From: an uncultured Fibrobacter sp.
Lineage (GTDB): Bacteria; Fibrobacterota; Fibrobacteria; Fibrobacterales; Fibrobacteraceae
NCBI GenBank assembly: GCA_946414075.1
Contig: CAMKNA010000002.1
Coordinates: 62,001 to 126,000, forward strand
DNA length: 64,000 nucleotides
Reading direction: 5' to 3'
Of this stretch, positions 1-8,932 are shown piece by piece (within the stretch, counting starts at the first letter, position 1; each line of letters starts with the position of its first letter). The notes beneath the pieces are model-generated. The model saw nothing but the letters and a program-made list of their open reading frames with translations, searched no databases and was not told the DNA's origin. The position numbers were made by a program, and so were the translations under genes.

Positions 1-840
1 ATCAAGGTGTTCAGCCACTACCGCACAGATGTGCCAACCTACGCCAAAACTCTTGTAAAGGCCAAATGGATGCACCGCTATGTACTTTGGCTTATGCAGG
101 TTTTCTACGGCATGGCTAAGCCCGTGGTCAGCCCCTGCAAGGACTACGCCGACATTCTGACTTCTCAGCTGAAAATCCCTGCAAACCAGGTACAGATTCT
201 CCCCCGTGGACTCCCGCTGGAGAGATTCTCCCCAGACCTGCGCGGGAAGGGCACCTGGGAAAAATACAGCGAAGGCAACACGCGCAAGGTCCGCTTCTCC
301 TTCATCGGGCGCATCTCCAAGGAAAAGAACCTGGAGTTTCTGAACCGGGTGTGGAAAAAATTCGCCGTCAAACACGACGATGTGGAACTCATGTATGTGG
401 GTTACGGCTGGTACCTGGAAGAAATCAAGAAGTTCTACGAAGGCGCCAGCAGCGTCCACTTTGCTGGCGAGCAGGGCGGAGAAACCCTCGCAGGCCTTTA
501 CGCCGACTCCGACTTCTTCCTGTTCCCAAGCACCACCGACACCTTCGGGAATGTGGTGGTGGAAGCCATGGCCACAGGCACACCCGCCCTGGTCAGCAAT
601 TATGGCGGGCCTCACGACATTGTGAAAGACGATGCCGCCGGGCGAATTCTCCCCATCGATGAAGATGCCTGGCTGAACGCCCTGGAAGATTGTCGCAAAT
701 TGTTCCTGGAACAGCCCGAGACTTACGCCAAGATGCGTGAGATTGCCCACGAGCGCAGCCTAAAGTACACCATGGAAAGTTCCACCAAGGCCCAGTTCGA
801 ATACTTCAGGAAGCTGAAAAAGGAAGCTTACGGGCTGTAA
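1..840 (+). CDS. GT4-family glycosyltransferase, 5' end cut by window
   Basis: The reading frame is open from base 1 and codes 279 residues, so the true start lies upstream and most of the N-terminal Rossmann half is missing. What remains is the nucleotide-sugar-binding half of a GT-B glycosyltransferase of family GT4: a GRISKEKNLEFL segment opening the second domain, then DTFGNVVVEAMATGTP, the E-x7-E type motif that contacts the sugar nucleotide. These enzymes transfer a sugar from a nucleotide donor to a lipid or glycan acceptor at the cytoplasmic face of the membrane. Acceptor and donor cannot be told from sequence alone. The next gene starts 31 bases downstream on the same strand. Family assignment is firm; the specific role is unknown. 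Confidence 0.88.
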   Translation: MKVFSHYRTDVPTYAKTLVKAKWMHRYVLWLMQVFYGMAKPVVSPCKDYADILTSQLKIPANQVQILPRGLPLERFSPDLRGKGTWEKYSEGNTRKVRFSFIGRISKEKNLEFLNRVWKKFAVKHDDVELMYVGYGWYLEEIKKFYEGASSVHFAGEQGGETLAGLYADSDFFLFPSTTDTFGNVVVEAMATGTPALVSNYGGPHDIVKDDAAGRILPIDEDAWLNALEDCRKLFLEQPETYAKMREIAHERSLKYTMESSTKAQFEYFRKLKKEAYGL

Positions 841-871
841 AAGGCCCATTCTACTCCAAAGGGGGATTCAC

Positions 872-1981
872 ATGCTTAAAAAGTTCCCGATGTGTTTATC
901 CATAATGGTTCTTTCGCTGTCTAGCGTTTCAGCTTTCGGACAGGATACCGAAGAAAGCACCGTTGAGCAAGTGCCAGAAACTCCCGCGCAGGTTCTCGAA
1001 CAGCCTGCAGTCCAGGAGGATTCCAGCCTGGTCCAATCCACCCCTGCTCAAGATCCCGGACAGGTTCAGGATTCCAGCCTGGTTCAGGATTCCGTCCAGA
1101 CGGCGCAACCCGCCATTCAGCCCTACGAAGAACCCGCCCCCGCCTACGAGCCCCCACCGCAGACATATGTGCAAGGCTACGGAAAGCCACCCGAGGGATT
1201 CTACGGATACTTCGGATACCCCCCTCCAGAAACGCAAAAATGCAACAGTTCTGAGAATGGGAAAGAAAAAGATGCAGGTAGCAAGATCCTACATAGTTTC
1301 AACATTTCCATTCCCATCGAATCCGAAACCTATTCGCTTAAAAAGCCCAGTGCCGATGTGGACGCCAGCCACTTTGGAGTGGGCATAAACTGGAACCGCT
1401 TCCGCGTCGAAGAAAGCCTGTACTCTTCCGTAGTGGGATTCGGTTTCAACTATGTCATGAGCGAATGGGACGGCGGCGGAAGCAGGAACATCAAGTATAA
1501 CGGCATAGACATCAACTTCAAGTTTGGATTTGGCGTTTCTCCGCTTACCGATCGGTTCATATTGGCCATTCACGCCTTTATGGGATTCGATTACAAGATG
1601 CAGAACGCCGTATTCAAGCAGGACCTCAAGGACCTTGAAATTTTCGAGAACATTGGTTCTATTGGCGGATTTAACGGCATGGACGATCTTGACTACACGC
1701 TAGAGGAAAAGCACAAAGTATTCAGTCTCGATTTGCAACTTGGAGCCGATTTGATCTTTGGCTACCAAATCACGAAAAGTTTCGGCGTATTGGCCGGCGT
1801 AGACATTTCCCACAACATGATTGGCATAGGCCTATTGACAGCCAAGTCCGATATACCTGACGGGCTTGACAAACTGAAGCAATTCGAAGACTTTGACGAA
1901 GGCGACGAGATAAGATTCTTTACCTACGCCTTGACAGGTCTGAACATCGTGCCGCGCATAGGCATATTCTTTGCATTCTAA
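872..1981 (+). CDS. secreted Pro/Gln-rich outer-membrane-like protein
   Basis: 369 residues with a signal peptide (residues 1-24, cleavage near AFGQD). Residues about 25-110 are a low-complexity segment rich in Pro, Gln, Val and Ser, with imperfect SLVQ-containing repeats, then PAYEPPPQ and a Gly/Tyr-rich stretch. The remainder alternates polar and aromatic residues, as in a membrane beta-barrel, and ends in IFFAF, a terminal-Phe signature typical of outer-membrane proteins. A good Shine-Dalgarno (aaaggggga) precedes the ATG. It lies 16 bases before a lipoprotein gene, suggesting co-transcription. The Pro-rich part may span the periplasm or the surface layer. I do not recognise a named family. 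Confidence 0.75.
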   Translation: MLKKFPMCLSIMVLSLSSVSAFGQDTEESTVEQVPETPAQVLEQPAVQEDSSLVQSTPAQDPGQVQDSSLVQDSVQTAQPAIQPYEEPAPAYEPPPQTYVQGYGKPPEGFYGYFGYPPPETQKCNSSENGKEKDAGSKILHSFNISIPIESETYSLKKPSADVDASHFGVGINWNRFRVEESLYSSVVGFGFNYVMSEWDGGGSRNIKYNGIDINFKFGFGVSPLTDRFILAIHAFMGFDYKMQNAVFKQDLKDLEIFENIGSIGGFNGMDDLDYTLEEKHKVFSLDLQLGADLIFGYQITKSFGVLAGVDISHNMIGIGLLTAKSDIPDGLDKLKQFEDFDEGDEIRFFTYALTGLNIVPRIGIFFAF

Positions 1982-1996
1982 AAAGGAGCGGCCCAA

Positions 1997-3298
1997 ATGA
2001 GTTTTATAAACCTGAAGATTCTTTCCCTAAAAAGCGTAGCCTGCTTGGCTGTGCTTACCACATGGGTCCTGTCCGGCTGCACCGCCGAAAACGATTATTC
2101 CGCATTAGATTGCTTTACCCGGGATTGCAAAACCGACGACGGCAAAGACCAGAAAAGTAATTCTCGCAGTTGCGATTTCTATGCAGACGATCTATACGAT
2201 TTCCCGGATTGCTACAGCTCAAATGTTGGAAAGACCCTGTATAACGAGGACGACGAAACCATTTACGCCTGCGAATACCAGGAATTCTACGGCAATAGTT
2301 ACTGGGTTCCTCAAAACAACATTTCTAGCTGCGACGATTACGAATACGATTACGACAACGACCCCCGTTATTCTTCGTCCAGTGGCAATCAGGAAGGTGA
2401 AGAACACCCTATACCCAAAGATTGTGACATGTACGCCTTTGGCGCACCTGAAAATTTCAGCTGCAATATGGAAAATCTTGGACAGACCATGTACAACGAG
2501 TATTCCTACACCATCTACGCCTGCGAATATATGGAGAAATCAGGCGATTTCTCGTGGGTGGAATACCCCAAACTGGACAATTGCGAAAAATACAGTCCTC
2601 CGGAATACAACGGCTTCGGGTCAAGTTCAAGTTTTTCTTCCAGCAGTTCTGTCCCCTATTTGTTGTCCGACAGGTCTCCTGTAGCATGCGGAAACCTCTG
2701 GTGCGGACCAGAATACGATGAAACCGTAAATACTGGGTTTGGTGATGGCACCCACACTTCCGGAACCTGGAACATCTTTGACGACAGCGGCAATGACGGG
2801 ACATCCTACATTTCATTCCCCACTGAACAGGCAAACGGTGCAGCCTATCTCATAACCGATATTATTGATGACTGCAACGGAGGAATCTGCGGAATAGCCC
2901 ATTTCGAAAGCGATGGGGTCACCCCTCCCTATACCGGATTGTATTTCAACCTGGTTAACAGTAAACGAGATGGCGCAGACATTACCAGTTGGGACGGAAT
3001 TTGCGTTACATACCAAACGACGGGACCCCGATCCATCACAATAGAACTTATCCCTGAAGGCTACCCGCTGACGGCGTCCGTAGCCGACAACTATGTGGCT
3101 AGTCTCGATCCAGAAGAGACCGTAGCAAACATTCCCTGGAGTCGCTTTGTACAGGAGAACAGCGGCTATATGTACCTAATCCAGCGAGACGACTTCTTAA
3201 TGGAAGTAGCGGCAATTAAGTTTGTCTTGAGAGGAGCCACAGCCACGACGACTTCGTTCAGGATAACATCTATCGGGAAATACGGTAGCTGCAAGTAA
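1997..3298 (+). CDS. surface lipoprotein with internal repeats and a C-terminal beta-sandwich-like domain
   Basis: 433 residues. The N-terminus has a lipoprotein signal with lipobox LSGC. Two copies of a roughly 55-residue Cys-containing module follow (about residues 55-115 and 135-195). Each has the pattern C-D-x-Y ... G-x-T-x-Y-N-E ... T-I-Y-A-C-E-Y and ends in a Cys-Asp/Glu pair. A poly-Ser linker (FGSSSSFSSSSS) leads to a C-terminal domain of about 200 residues that looks like a carbohydrate-binding beta-sandwich and contains paired Cys. This architecture is typical of Fibrobacter surface proteins. Shine-Dalgarno aaggag precedes the start. Its stop codon overlaps the mutY start as TAATG. 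Carbohydrate binding is inferred from architecture, not from a recognised signature. Confidence 0.72.
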   Translation: MSFINLKILSLKSVACLAVLTTWVLSGCTAENDYSALDCFTRDCKTDDGKDQKSNSRSCDFYADDLYDFPDCYSSNVGKTLYNEDDETIYACEYQEFYGNSYWVPQNNISSCDDYEYDYDNDPRYSSSSGNQEGEEHPIPKDCDMYAFGAPENFSCNMENLGQTMYNEYSYTIYACEYMEKSGDFSWVEYPKLDNCEKYSPPEYNGFGSSSSFSSSSSVPYLLSDRSPVACGNLWCGPEYDETVNTGFGDGTHTSGTWNIFDDSGNDGTSYISFPTEQANGAAYLITDIIDDCNGGICGIAHFESDGVTPPYTGLYFNLVNSKRDGADITSWDGICVTYQTTGPRSITIELIPEGYPLTASVADNYVASLDPEETVANIPWSRFVQENSGYMYLIQRDDFLMEVAAIKFVLRGATATTTSFRITSIGKYGSCK

Positions 3299-4371
3299 TG
3301 GAAACGGGGTTGTTAAAGCTTCTCCGCGAGTGGTTCAGGAAGAACGCGGTTGCGCTCCCCTGGCGACCAGCCGATTTGGATGCCCCGCGGGACCCTTATG
3401 CGGTGTGGATTAGCGAGACCATGCTACAACAGACACAGGTTTCCATGGTCCGCGACTATTTCACAAGGTGGATGAAGCGGTTCCCTGATATTGAGACCCT
3501 GGCCAAGGCTTCTGAAGAAGAAGTGTTCCGCTACTGGCAAGGGCTTGGGTATTACAGCCGTGCCAGGAATATTCTGAAGACGGCAAAGATTGTTCGCGAT
3601 GACACGCGCGAAGCCACCCTGCCCAACAGCCGCAAGGAACTGGAGGTATTGCCCGGAATCGGGGCATACACGGCAGGGGCTATTCTAAGTCTCGCCTACC
3701 ACCAGCGGGAAGCCATTCTGGACGGGAACCTGGTACGAATTTTTTCCAGGTTGCATACCCTGGATTTTTTGCCCACGGAATCAAGGAACGCTCTAAAAAC
3801 CTATTGGGATTACGCCCGCGAAATTGCAGACTCCGCCAAGGCCTACATGCACAACGAGGCCCTCATGGAGCTGGGTCGCACCGTGTGCAAGGTGAAAAAT
3901 CCCTATTGCGATAGCTGCCCACTCCGCAAAGCTTGCAAGGCCGCCCTGGAAAATCGTACCGCTGAATTTCCACCCAGCAAAAGACACACACAAAAAGACT
4001 GGCACGGCACCGTCCTTGTTATCGAAAGTGTCGACCACAAGATTCTAGCCGTCCACGGCGGACAAAGGTTTTTCAAGAACCAGTTCACCTTACCCCACTT
4101 TGAATCTCCACGGAACGCTACGGCAGGGCTTCCCGCCCAGGCGGAACGCTACATCGACGCCGACAAGGTAAAATCCGTCGAGAACATCGGCAAGTTCCGC
4201 CACAGCATCACCATCCACAAGATGGAATGCGACGTGCTGTACATCCGGCTTAACGGCAAGGCGCCCGCGCCCACATCTTCTGATATCAAGTGGATCAGGC
4301 GTGGGCAGGCGCAGGACTTTTTCGCCAGCAGTTTCTGTCTGAAGGCGTTAGACTTTCTGGAAAAGATTTAG
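3298..4371 (+). CDS. mutY: A/G-specific adenine DNA glycosylase MutY
   Basis: Removes adenine mispaired with 8-oxoguanine in base-excision repair. The 357 residues match the family layout. ISETMLQQTQV carries the catalytic Glu (E40). A helix-hairpin-helix LPGIGAYTAGAI (118-129) precedes ILDGNLVR, whose D142 is the catalytic Asp. A four-cysteine 4Fe-4S loop follows (C-x6-C-x2-C-x5-C, about 198-214). The C-terminal part after residue 225 is the NUDIX-like 8-oxoG recognition domain, somewhat shortened. The ATG shares one base with the stop of the upstream lipoprotein gene (TAATG), implying translational coupling with an unrelated envelope gene. The 3' end overlaps the convergent downstream gene by four bases. 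Confidence 0.96.
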   Translation: METGLLKLLREWFRKNAVALPWRPADLDAPRDPYAVWISETMLQQTQVSMVRDYFTRWMKRFPDIETLAKASEEEVFRYWQGLGYYSRARNILKTAKIVRDDTREATLPNSRKELEVLPGIGAYTAGAILSLAYHQREAILDGNLVRIFSRLHTLDFLPTESRNALKTYWDYAREIADSAKAYMHNEALMELGRTVCKVKNPYCDSCPLRKACKAALENRTAEFPPSKRHTQKDWHGTVLVIESVDHKILAVHGGQRFFKNQFTLPHFESPRNATAGLPAQAERYIDADKVKSVENIGKFRHSITIHKMECDVLYIRLNGKAPAPTSSDIKWIRRGQAQDFFASSFCLKALDFLEKI

Positions 4372-6080
4372 AATGTCTTGCGGACGGTGCAGACAAAGCG
4401 GAGACGGTTATGAGCGCCATTGGGAGTCTCGATGATTTCGTCCCCTAAGACATGTAAGAGCGTGCCGGTAAGATAAAGGCCATATAAAGGAAACTGCTGC
4501 TCAAGGGTAGCGTCCCAAAACCAGTCTCCCTTGACCGTAAGCGGGTCACGACTGCGCAGATTCCACTTGGCATCGCTTCTGTAGCGAAGGGAGTGGGAAA
4601 TCCTGAAACTCCTGCGCAAGAGCCAGTCCGCCGAGAAGGAGGTAAAGTACTCCACGGGAGTCACTTCGAATCGTGATTCTTTTCCATCTACACGCTCAAA
4701 CCCACTCAAAGCCTTGAAGGCAAACATTTTCTGATACCAGACGCCGAGCCAAAGTTCACCAGTCACACCCTTAATCCAAGAGTTGATTCGGCCAACATCT
4801 CCGTGACGGTATACAAAGTCTTCATCTGTCACATATTTATCCACATCAAAGGTTTCGGCACCGTATTCCGCCCAGAAACTCCCCCGGCCACCCAGTTCCA
4901 GGTTTCCCAAGGTGTCTGTAAATCCGGCATACCCCTGAACAAGGTTCATCTGTCCATCCGCCGTCAAAGAAATGGTATCACCGTCAAAAAACTCCTCGGT
5001 GTCGGCCATGGGGTTCAACCGGGTTCCCGAAACATTCTTCACACCCAGCGTGATTCCCGACTTTGAAGGCGCGACAGGCCTGAATTCAATGCTGTCCTGC
5101 ACCAGCCAATCCCTGTCATTGATGGCGAACATAGCATGTGCGGCAAAGATTTTGGCTGGCTCAAATTTCAGTTCCATAAACGGAAGCAAAACGCGGTCAT
5201 CTTCCAAGCGGGTATAGACAACACCGGAATCATCTACTTTCCTAAACGCAAGCCCCGCCGAAAGCTGGAGCATTCCCCTGCGACAGGCTTCACCACAGCG
5301 GTAACGCAGTGAACCGTTCCATTCCTTACGCTCGCCCGTCTCCTTCTTTTTCTTGTTCTGGTAATCCGCTGCTTCGTAAGCCACTGTCGTTTCCAGATTA
5401 CCCACATCGATCCTAGTTTCAACCCTGGGCTTGTAATGCACCGGAATCCAACGGGAACTTTCCGAGAAAATCCAGATGTATTCTTCCCCTGCAAGCACCG
5501 AAGCATTAACCTGACCCGCATCGTAACCGAAGCCAGCGTACATGGAGCTGAACATAGGATAGTTTTCACCGAACAAGGCGAATTCATCGTCTACAATCTT
5601 TTTGCGGTAGCTAAACGACCTTGTGGAGAAATGGTCGTCCTGGAAAGCGCGACCTGTCACCCAGAAGCCTTTGAAACTTGGGCTACGGAATCCACCTTCC
5701 AAAATGGGCGTCCGGTTGGACGGTCTGTCTTCCAGCGTGATGAAATCCTGGTAGATCAAATCCCCCAGTTCATTTCCCGTCTTCAGCCAGACCGAAGGAG
5801 GCAAAGGATTCCAGCTGGGCAAGGGAGACATGCGGTTGAACAGCAGGCGTTGCCGCAGTTTCTCCGGAGACCATAGTTCACTTTCGGAGTGCAGGCCTCC
5901 CGCACCGAGAATACGGTCGTAATAGAATGTGGGGCTACCCACCAGGAATGTCCCGTCGTCACGGGAATCCACTTCCATGCCTTCCATTTCGGCATCGACA
6001 GCGGCATGGGAAACAGTGGCGGCAAGCAGCAAGCTCGGTACGCTAAAGGAACCAAGGACCTTGTTTAGAAAGGAGCGCAT
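4368..6080 (-). CDS. secreted envelope protein, probable large beta-barrel
   Basis: 570 residues with a signal peptide ending near SHAAVDAE. The rest has no recognised domain. Its many short alternating hydrophobic/polar strands with aromatic girdle-type residues, and the C-terminal RLRFVCTVRKTF, suggest an outer-membrane barrel. It follows the 204-residue barrel gene with a TAATG overlap, so the two are translationally coupled and may act together. The 3' end overlaps mutY by four bases in convergent orientation. No enzyme motif is visible. Confidence 0.7.
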   Translation of the reverse strand: MRSFLNKVLGSFSVPSLLLAATVSHAAVDAEMEGMEVDSRDDGTFLVGSPTFYYDRILGAGGLHSESELWSPEKLRQRLLFNRMSPLPSWNPLPPSVWLKTGNELGDLIYQDFITLEDRPSNRTPILEGGFRSPSFKGFWVTGRAFQDDHFSTRSFSYRKKIVDDEFALFGENYPMFSSMYAGFGYDAGQVNASVLAGEEYIWIFSESSRWIPVHYKPRVETRIDVGNLETTVAYEAADYQNKKKKETGERKEWNGSLRYRCGEACRRGMLQLSAGLAFRKVDDSGVVYTRLEDDRVLLPFMELKFEPAKIFAAHAMFAINDRDWLVQDSIEFRPVAPSKSGITLGVKNVSGTRLNPMADTEEFFDGDTISLTADGQMNLVQGYAGFTDTLGNLELGGRGSFWAEYGAETFDVDKYVTDEDFVYRHGDVGRINSWIKGVTGELWLGVWYQKMFAFKALSGFERVDGKESRFEVTPVEYFTSFSADWLLRRSFRISHSLRYRSDAKWNLRSRDPLTVKGDWFWDATLEQQFPLYGLYLTGTLLHVLGDEIIETPNGAHNRLRFVCTVRKTF

Positions 6081-6694
6081 TACCAGATCCTCCTTTCAAC
6101 ATATAGCCCAACGGAAAGCATATTGGAACGTTCAGGCAGGGTCCATACCTGTTCCCACAGCACATTCAGACCGGCACGATAATCATCCAGCGTGAAAATT
6201 GGCAAGTTCAGGCGGGCGAACCAGCCGAATTCAGTTTCATTATCTGTCAGGGTCGCTCCCGCATCTTTTTTAAAATCGAACTGTTTCTTATCGCCTTCAT
6301 AATCAGCACGAGTCCAGTTGCAAATAAACCCCACACCAAGGGCAATAGGAGATATCAGTCTCCACCGGTAATCCAGCCCCAGTTTTCCGCTGACCTCGTG
6401 AACCCCGTTAATGCGGGGAATTTCTCTATGGGGTTCAAAATAAGAATACTGAAAAAGAATGATTCCGTCAAAATCTTCCCAATAAGCATAGCGGGCGCCA
6501 AGCCCTACATAAAAAGCATCATCCACAGCATCAATCAAGTCACCGAAGGGATACTTTTCGCCGCCTTCGATAGAGATGTAAAATTTTGAGAAAGCTATGG
6601 AATCGGCGGATGCAAATCCACTGGACTCGGACTGCGCCAGGGCACACACCGCAAGACCCAAAAACAACAGAATCAGAGCCTTCACCTTTGCCAT
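6080..6694 (-). CDS. small outer-membrane beta-barrel protein
   Basis: 204 residues with a signal peptide (residues 1-20, ALAQ-SES) followed by about eight predicted transmembrane strands. These end in LSVGLYVERRIW, where a terminal aromatic residue resembles the barrel-assembly signal. Size and pattern are like OmpA/OmpW-type eight-stranded barrels, but no specific family is recognised. It sits three bases downstream of rsmB on the same strand and is coupled by a TAATG overlap to the 570-residue protein after it, so it may be transcribed with fmt and rsmB. Confidence 0.7.
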   Translation of the reverse strand: MAKVKALILLFLGLAVCALAQSESSGFASADSIAFSKFYISIEGGEKYPFGDLIDAVDDAFYVGLGARYAYWEDFDGIILFQYSYFEPHREIPRINGVHEVSGKLGLDYRWRLISPIALGVGFICNWTRADYEGDKKQFDFKKDAGATLTDNETEFGWFARLNLPIFTLDDYRAGLNVLWEQVWTLPERSNMLSVGLYVERRIW

Positions 6695-6697
6695 GAA

Positions 6698-7975
6698 CTA
6701 TTCCTTCCGGCGCAAGGCCTGAGCAAAGAAGCCGTCAAATCTTGAATCGACATTTGCCGGGAACACTGGGTCACCTATCTTCTCGAATTCGGGACGCTCC
6801 TTAACAAAGCGGTTTACCACCTGGGTTGTCTCCATCGGGTCGGGACTGCAGGTGGCGTAGACCAGGACGCCGCCAGCCTTCAATGCGCAAGATGCCGACT
6901 CCAGCAGCTTAGACTGCAGTTCTGAAAGTTCCTTGACGGACTCCTGCGTTATTCGATATTTTGACTCGGGCCTGCGGGCGATCACCCCCATGTTGCTGCA
7001 GGGCACATCAAGGATAATACGGTCAAAAGGGGACGAAAGAGGTGTGGAATGTGAAATGTGTGATGAAGGGTAGAAAGAAAGAGCATCCATGCATTCAAGC
7101 CGCACATTCGCAAGGCCCAGACGATCCACCAAGTCCCGCATTTTTTCTACGCGGAAATCAGAGACATCGCTAGCGAGAATATCAAGGGTCGGCTCCATCT
7201 CGGCCATCAGGGCAGACTTTCCGCCAGGAGCGGCACAGGCGTCCCAGACTTTCAGGCCGGGCTTCAGGTCCAGAAGTTTCACCACCTCAAAAGCCGCCGG
7301 ATTCTGCAGGCTGAACTCTCCATCTACAAAAGCCTGCGATTCCAGAATAGGCTTGAGTTTCACGCCTTCGGGAACCTGGATGTAACGGTCGTACAGGATG
7401 CTCGCCCCTGTGAGCCCGAGCTTCTGGGCCAGCGCGGGAGCCGAGCCCCTTCGTAGATTCACACGGAGCCATTCGGAGGGGCGATCCAGCGTGGACTTCG
7501 CAATTGCTTCTGCATGGTCGGCACCGTAGATGTCGAACCAGCGGCGTACCAGCCATTCGGGCACCGAATTCTCGATACTCACGCGGCGCACCTTCTGAGG
7601 CGGGAGCGCCGGTGTGCCGGACCTGCGCGCGGCGTGAAGCACCGCGTTCACCAGCCGCGCGGAACCTTCGCCAAGGTTCGCCGCCTTAGCGAGCTCCACA
7701 GAGGTCGATACGGCGGCATGGTCCGGCACATCCATAAAGAGCATCTGGAAAAGCCCCATCTCCAGCACCGTGGAAACTTCTAGCATCGGTTTCTTCTTCA
7801 CCAGATTCTTGACAAAGTACTGCAAATACAGGTGTCTGCGGCACACGCCCAAAGCAAGCTCCATAGCAAAGGGAGATAGCCCACTTTCCTTAATGAAAGC
7901 TCCTTCCTGCTGCCAAAGCAACAGAACCCGATACGCATCCATGCGCTCTATCAGGGGCTGGTCTAGCAAAAGCAA
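6698..7975 (-). CDS. rsmB: 16S rRNA (cytosine-5) methyltransferase RsmB
   Basis: 425 residues: an N-terminal NusB-like helical domain (about 1-140) and a C-terminal SAM-dependent RNA m5C methyltransferase. The SAM site is WDACAAPGGKSALM (about 240-255). The two catalytic cysteines are in LDVPCSNMG (about 324) and YATCSPD (about 376). It methylates C967-equivalent 16S rRNA. The start lies inside the 3' end of fmt (13-base overlap), a gene order conserved in many bacteria. Oddity: between DALSFYP and FDRIILD there is an extra stretch reading SSHISHSTPLSS. It is encoded by a heptamer-periodic repeat (7041-7066) that also occurs at 18460-18540 and 30058-30090, so a dispersed repeat appears inserted in frame. 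Confidence 0.95.
   Translation of the reverse strand: MLLLDQPLIERMDAYRVLLLWQQEGAFIKESGLSPFAMELALGVCRRHLYLQYFVKNLVKKKPMLEVSTVLEMGLFQMLFMDVPDHAAVSTSVELAKAANLGEGSARLVNAVLHAARRSGTPALPPQKVRRVSIENSVPEWLVRRWFDIYGADHAEAIAKSTLDRPSEWLRVNLRRGSAPALAQKLGLTGASILYDRYIQVPEGVKLKPILESQAFVDGEFSLQNPAAFEVVKLLDLKPGLKVWDACAAPGGKSALMAEMEPTLDILASDVSDFRVEKMRDLVDRLGLANVRLECMDALSFYPSSHISHSTPLSSPFDRIILDVPCSNMGVIARRPESKYRITQESVKELSELQSKLLESASCALKAGGVLVYATCSPDPMETTQVVNRFVKERPEFEKIGDPVFPANVDSRFDGFFAQALRRKE
7041..7066 (+). repeat. heptamer-periodic RTGTGNN repeat inside rsmB
   Basis: Reads GTGTGGA, ATGTGAA, ATGTGTG, ATGAAGG on the plus strand, antisense to rsmB. It encodes the extra SSHISHST residues between two conserved methyltransferase motifs. 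Confidence 0.65.
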
Positions 7976-8886
7976 AGTCCTTCGCGGTTCTGGATTCCCC
8001 GCATAAAGTCGGCCACCGGCATGGGCTTTTTGCCTTCGGCCTGGATTTCGATGACTTCGAGCAGGCCATCACCCGTGCCTACATACAGGTGGTTGTCCTT
8101 AAATTCCACCACTCCAGGGGCAAGCTTCGGGCCATTTTCAGGAGTATCGGTCTTGCGCAGGTACACCATGCGGCCACCCAGCTTTCCGTAGCCACCCGGC
8201 CAGGGATTGAAGGCCCGAATCCGATTGTGGATTACTGCGGCAGGCAAGTTGAAATCTATCAGGCCTTCTTCTTTTTTCAGCTTGGGGGCGCCACTGGCCT
8301 GGGCGTGATCCTGGGTCAGGTCCTTCTCGCGTCCTTCCTTCAGTTGACTGATGGCATCGTCCAAGGCTTCGCAACCGGGAGCCACCATCTTTTCTAGCAA
8401 ACTGGCAGTCGTATCCTGATGGTCAATCACCACCGTACGCTGGGCAAGAATCGGGCCATGGTCCATCTTTTCATCTAGGCGGAACACCGTCACCCCAGTT
8501 TCGGGGAGGCCATCCGCAATGGCACGCTGCACCGGGGCCGCGCCGCGGTACTTGGGGAGCAGACTCCCGTGGACATTCACCGCACCGAACTTGGCCACAC
8601 CCAAGACATTCTTGGGCAGAATCGAGTAAGCCACCACCACAAACAAGTCTGCACCATACTTGCGCAGGTCCGCCTCGAATTCGGGGGATTTCAGGTCCGT
8701 CGGCTGCAAAACCGGCAGACCATGACGAAGAGCAGCCTCTTTCACGGGCGGGGGCGTCAGGACACGGCCGCGCCCTGCCGGACGGTCCGGCTGGGTGACA
8801 ACAGCTAAAACTTCATTGTCAGAAGCGATAAGATGCTCCAAAAAGCAGGCCGCAAATTCCGGCGTTCCCATAAACACGATTTTCAT
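7963..8886 (-). CDS. fmt: methionyl-tRNA formyltransferase
   Basis: Formylates the initiator Met-tRNA using 10-formyl-THF. Length (307 aa) and motifs are standard: N-terminal MKIVFMGTPEFA, the catalytic NVHGSLLPKYRG loop (N104, H106) and D142 in EKMDHGPIL, followed by the C-terminal OB-like tRNA-binding domain from about residue 205. The gene leads a fmt-rsmB unit. On the minus strand a TATATT hexamer (8894-8899) ends seven bases before the ATG, so the mRNA is probably leaderless. Confidence 0.97.
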   Translation of the reverse strand: MKIVFMGTPEFAACFLEHLIASDNEVLAVVTQPDRPAGRGRVLTPPPVKEAALRHGLPVLQPTDLKSPEFEADLRKYGADLFVVVAYSILPKNVLGVAKFGAVNVHGSLLPKYRGAAPVQRAIADGLPETGVTVFRLDEKMDHGPILAQRTVVIDHQDTTASLLEKMVAPGCEALDDAISQLKEGREKDLTQDHAQASGAPKLKKEEGLIDFNLPAAVIHNRIRAFNPWPGGYGKLGGRMVYLRKTDTPENGPKLAPGVVEFKDNHLYVGTGDGLLEVIEIQAEGKKPMPVADFMRGIQNREGLCFC

Positions 8887-8893
8887 AACTTGA

Positions 8894-8925
8894 AATATAG
8901 AAACATAAGATTATCCTTCTATATT
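8894..8925. promoter_or_regulatory. divergent -10 elements of fmt and the 258-aa barrel gene
   Basis: Two TATATT hexamers face away from each other. 8894-8899 reads TATATT on the minus strand, seven bases before the fmt ATG. 8920-8925 reads TATATT on the plus strand, seven bases before the ATG at 8933. The spacing places the expected transcription start at or next to each start codon, which implies leaderless transcripts in both directions. Confidence 0.6.
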
Positions 8926-8932
8926 TATCCAT

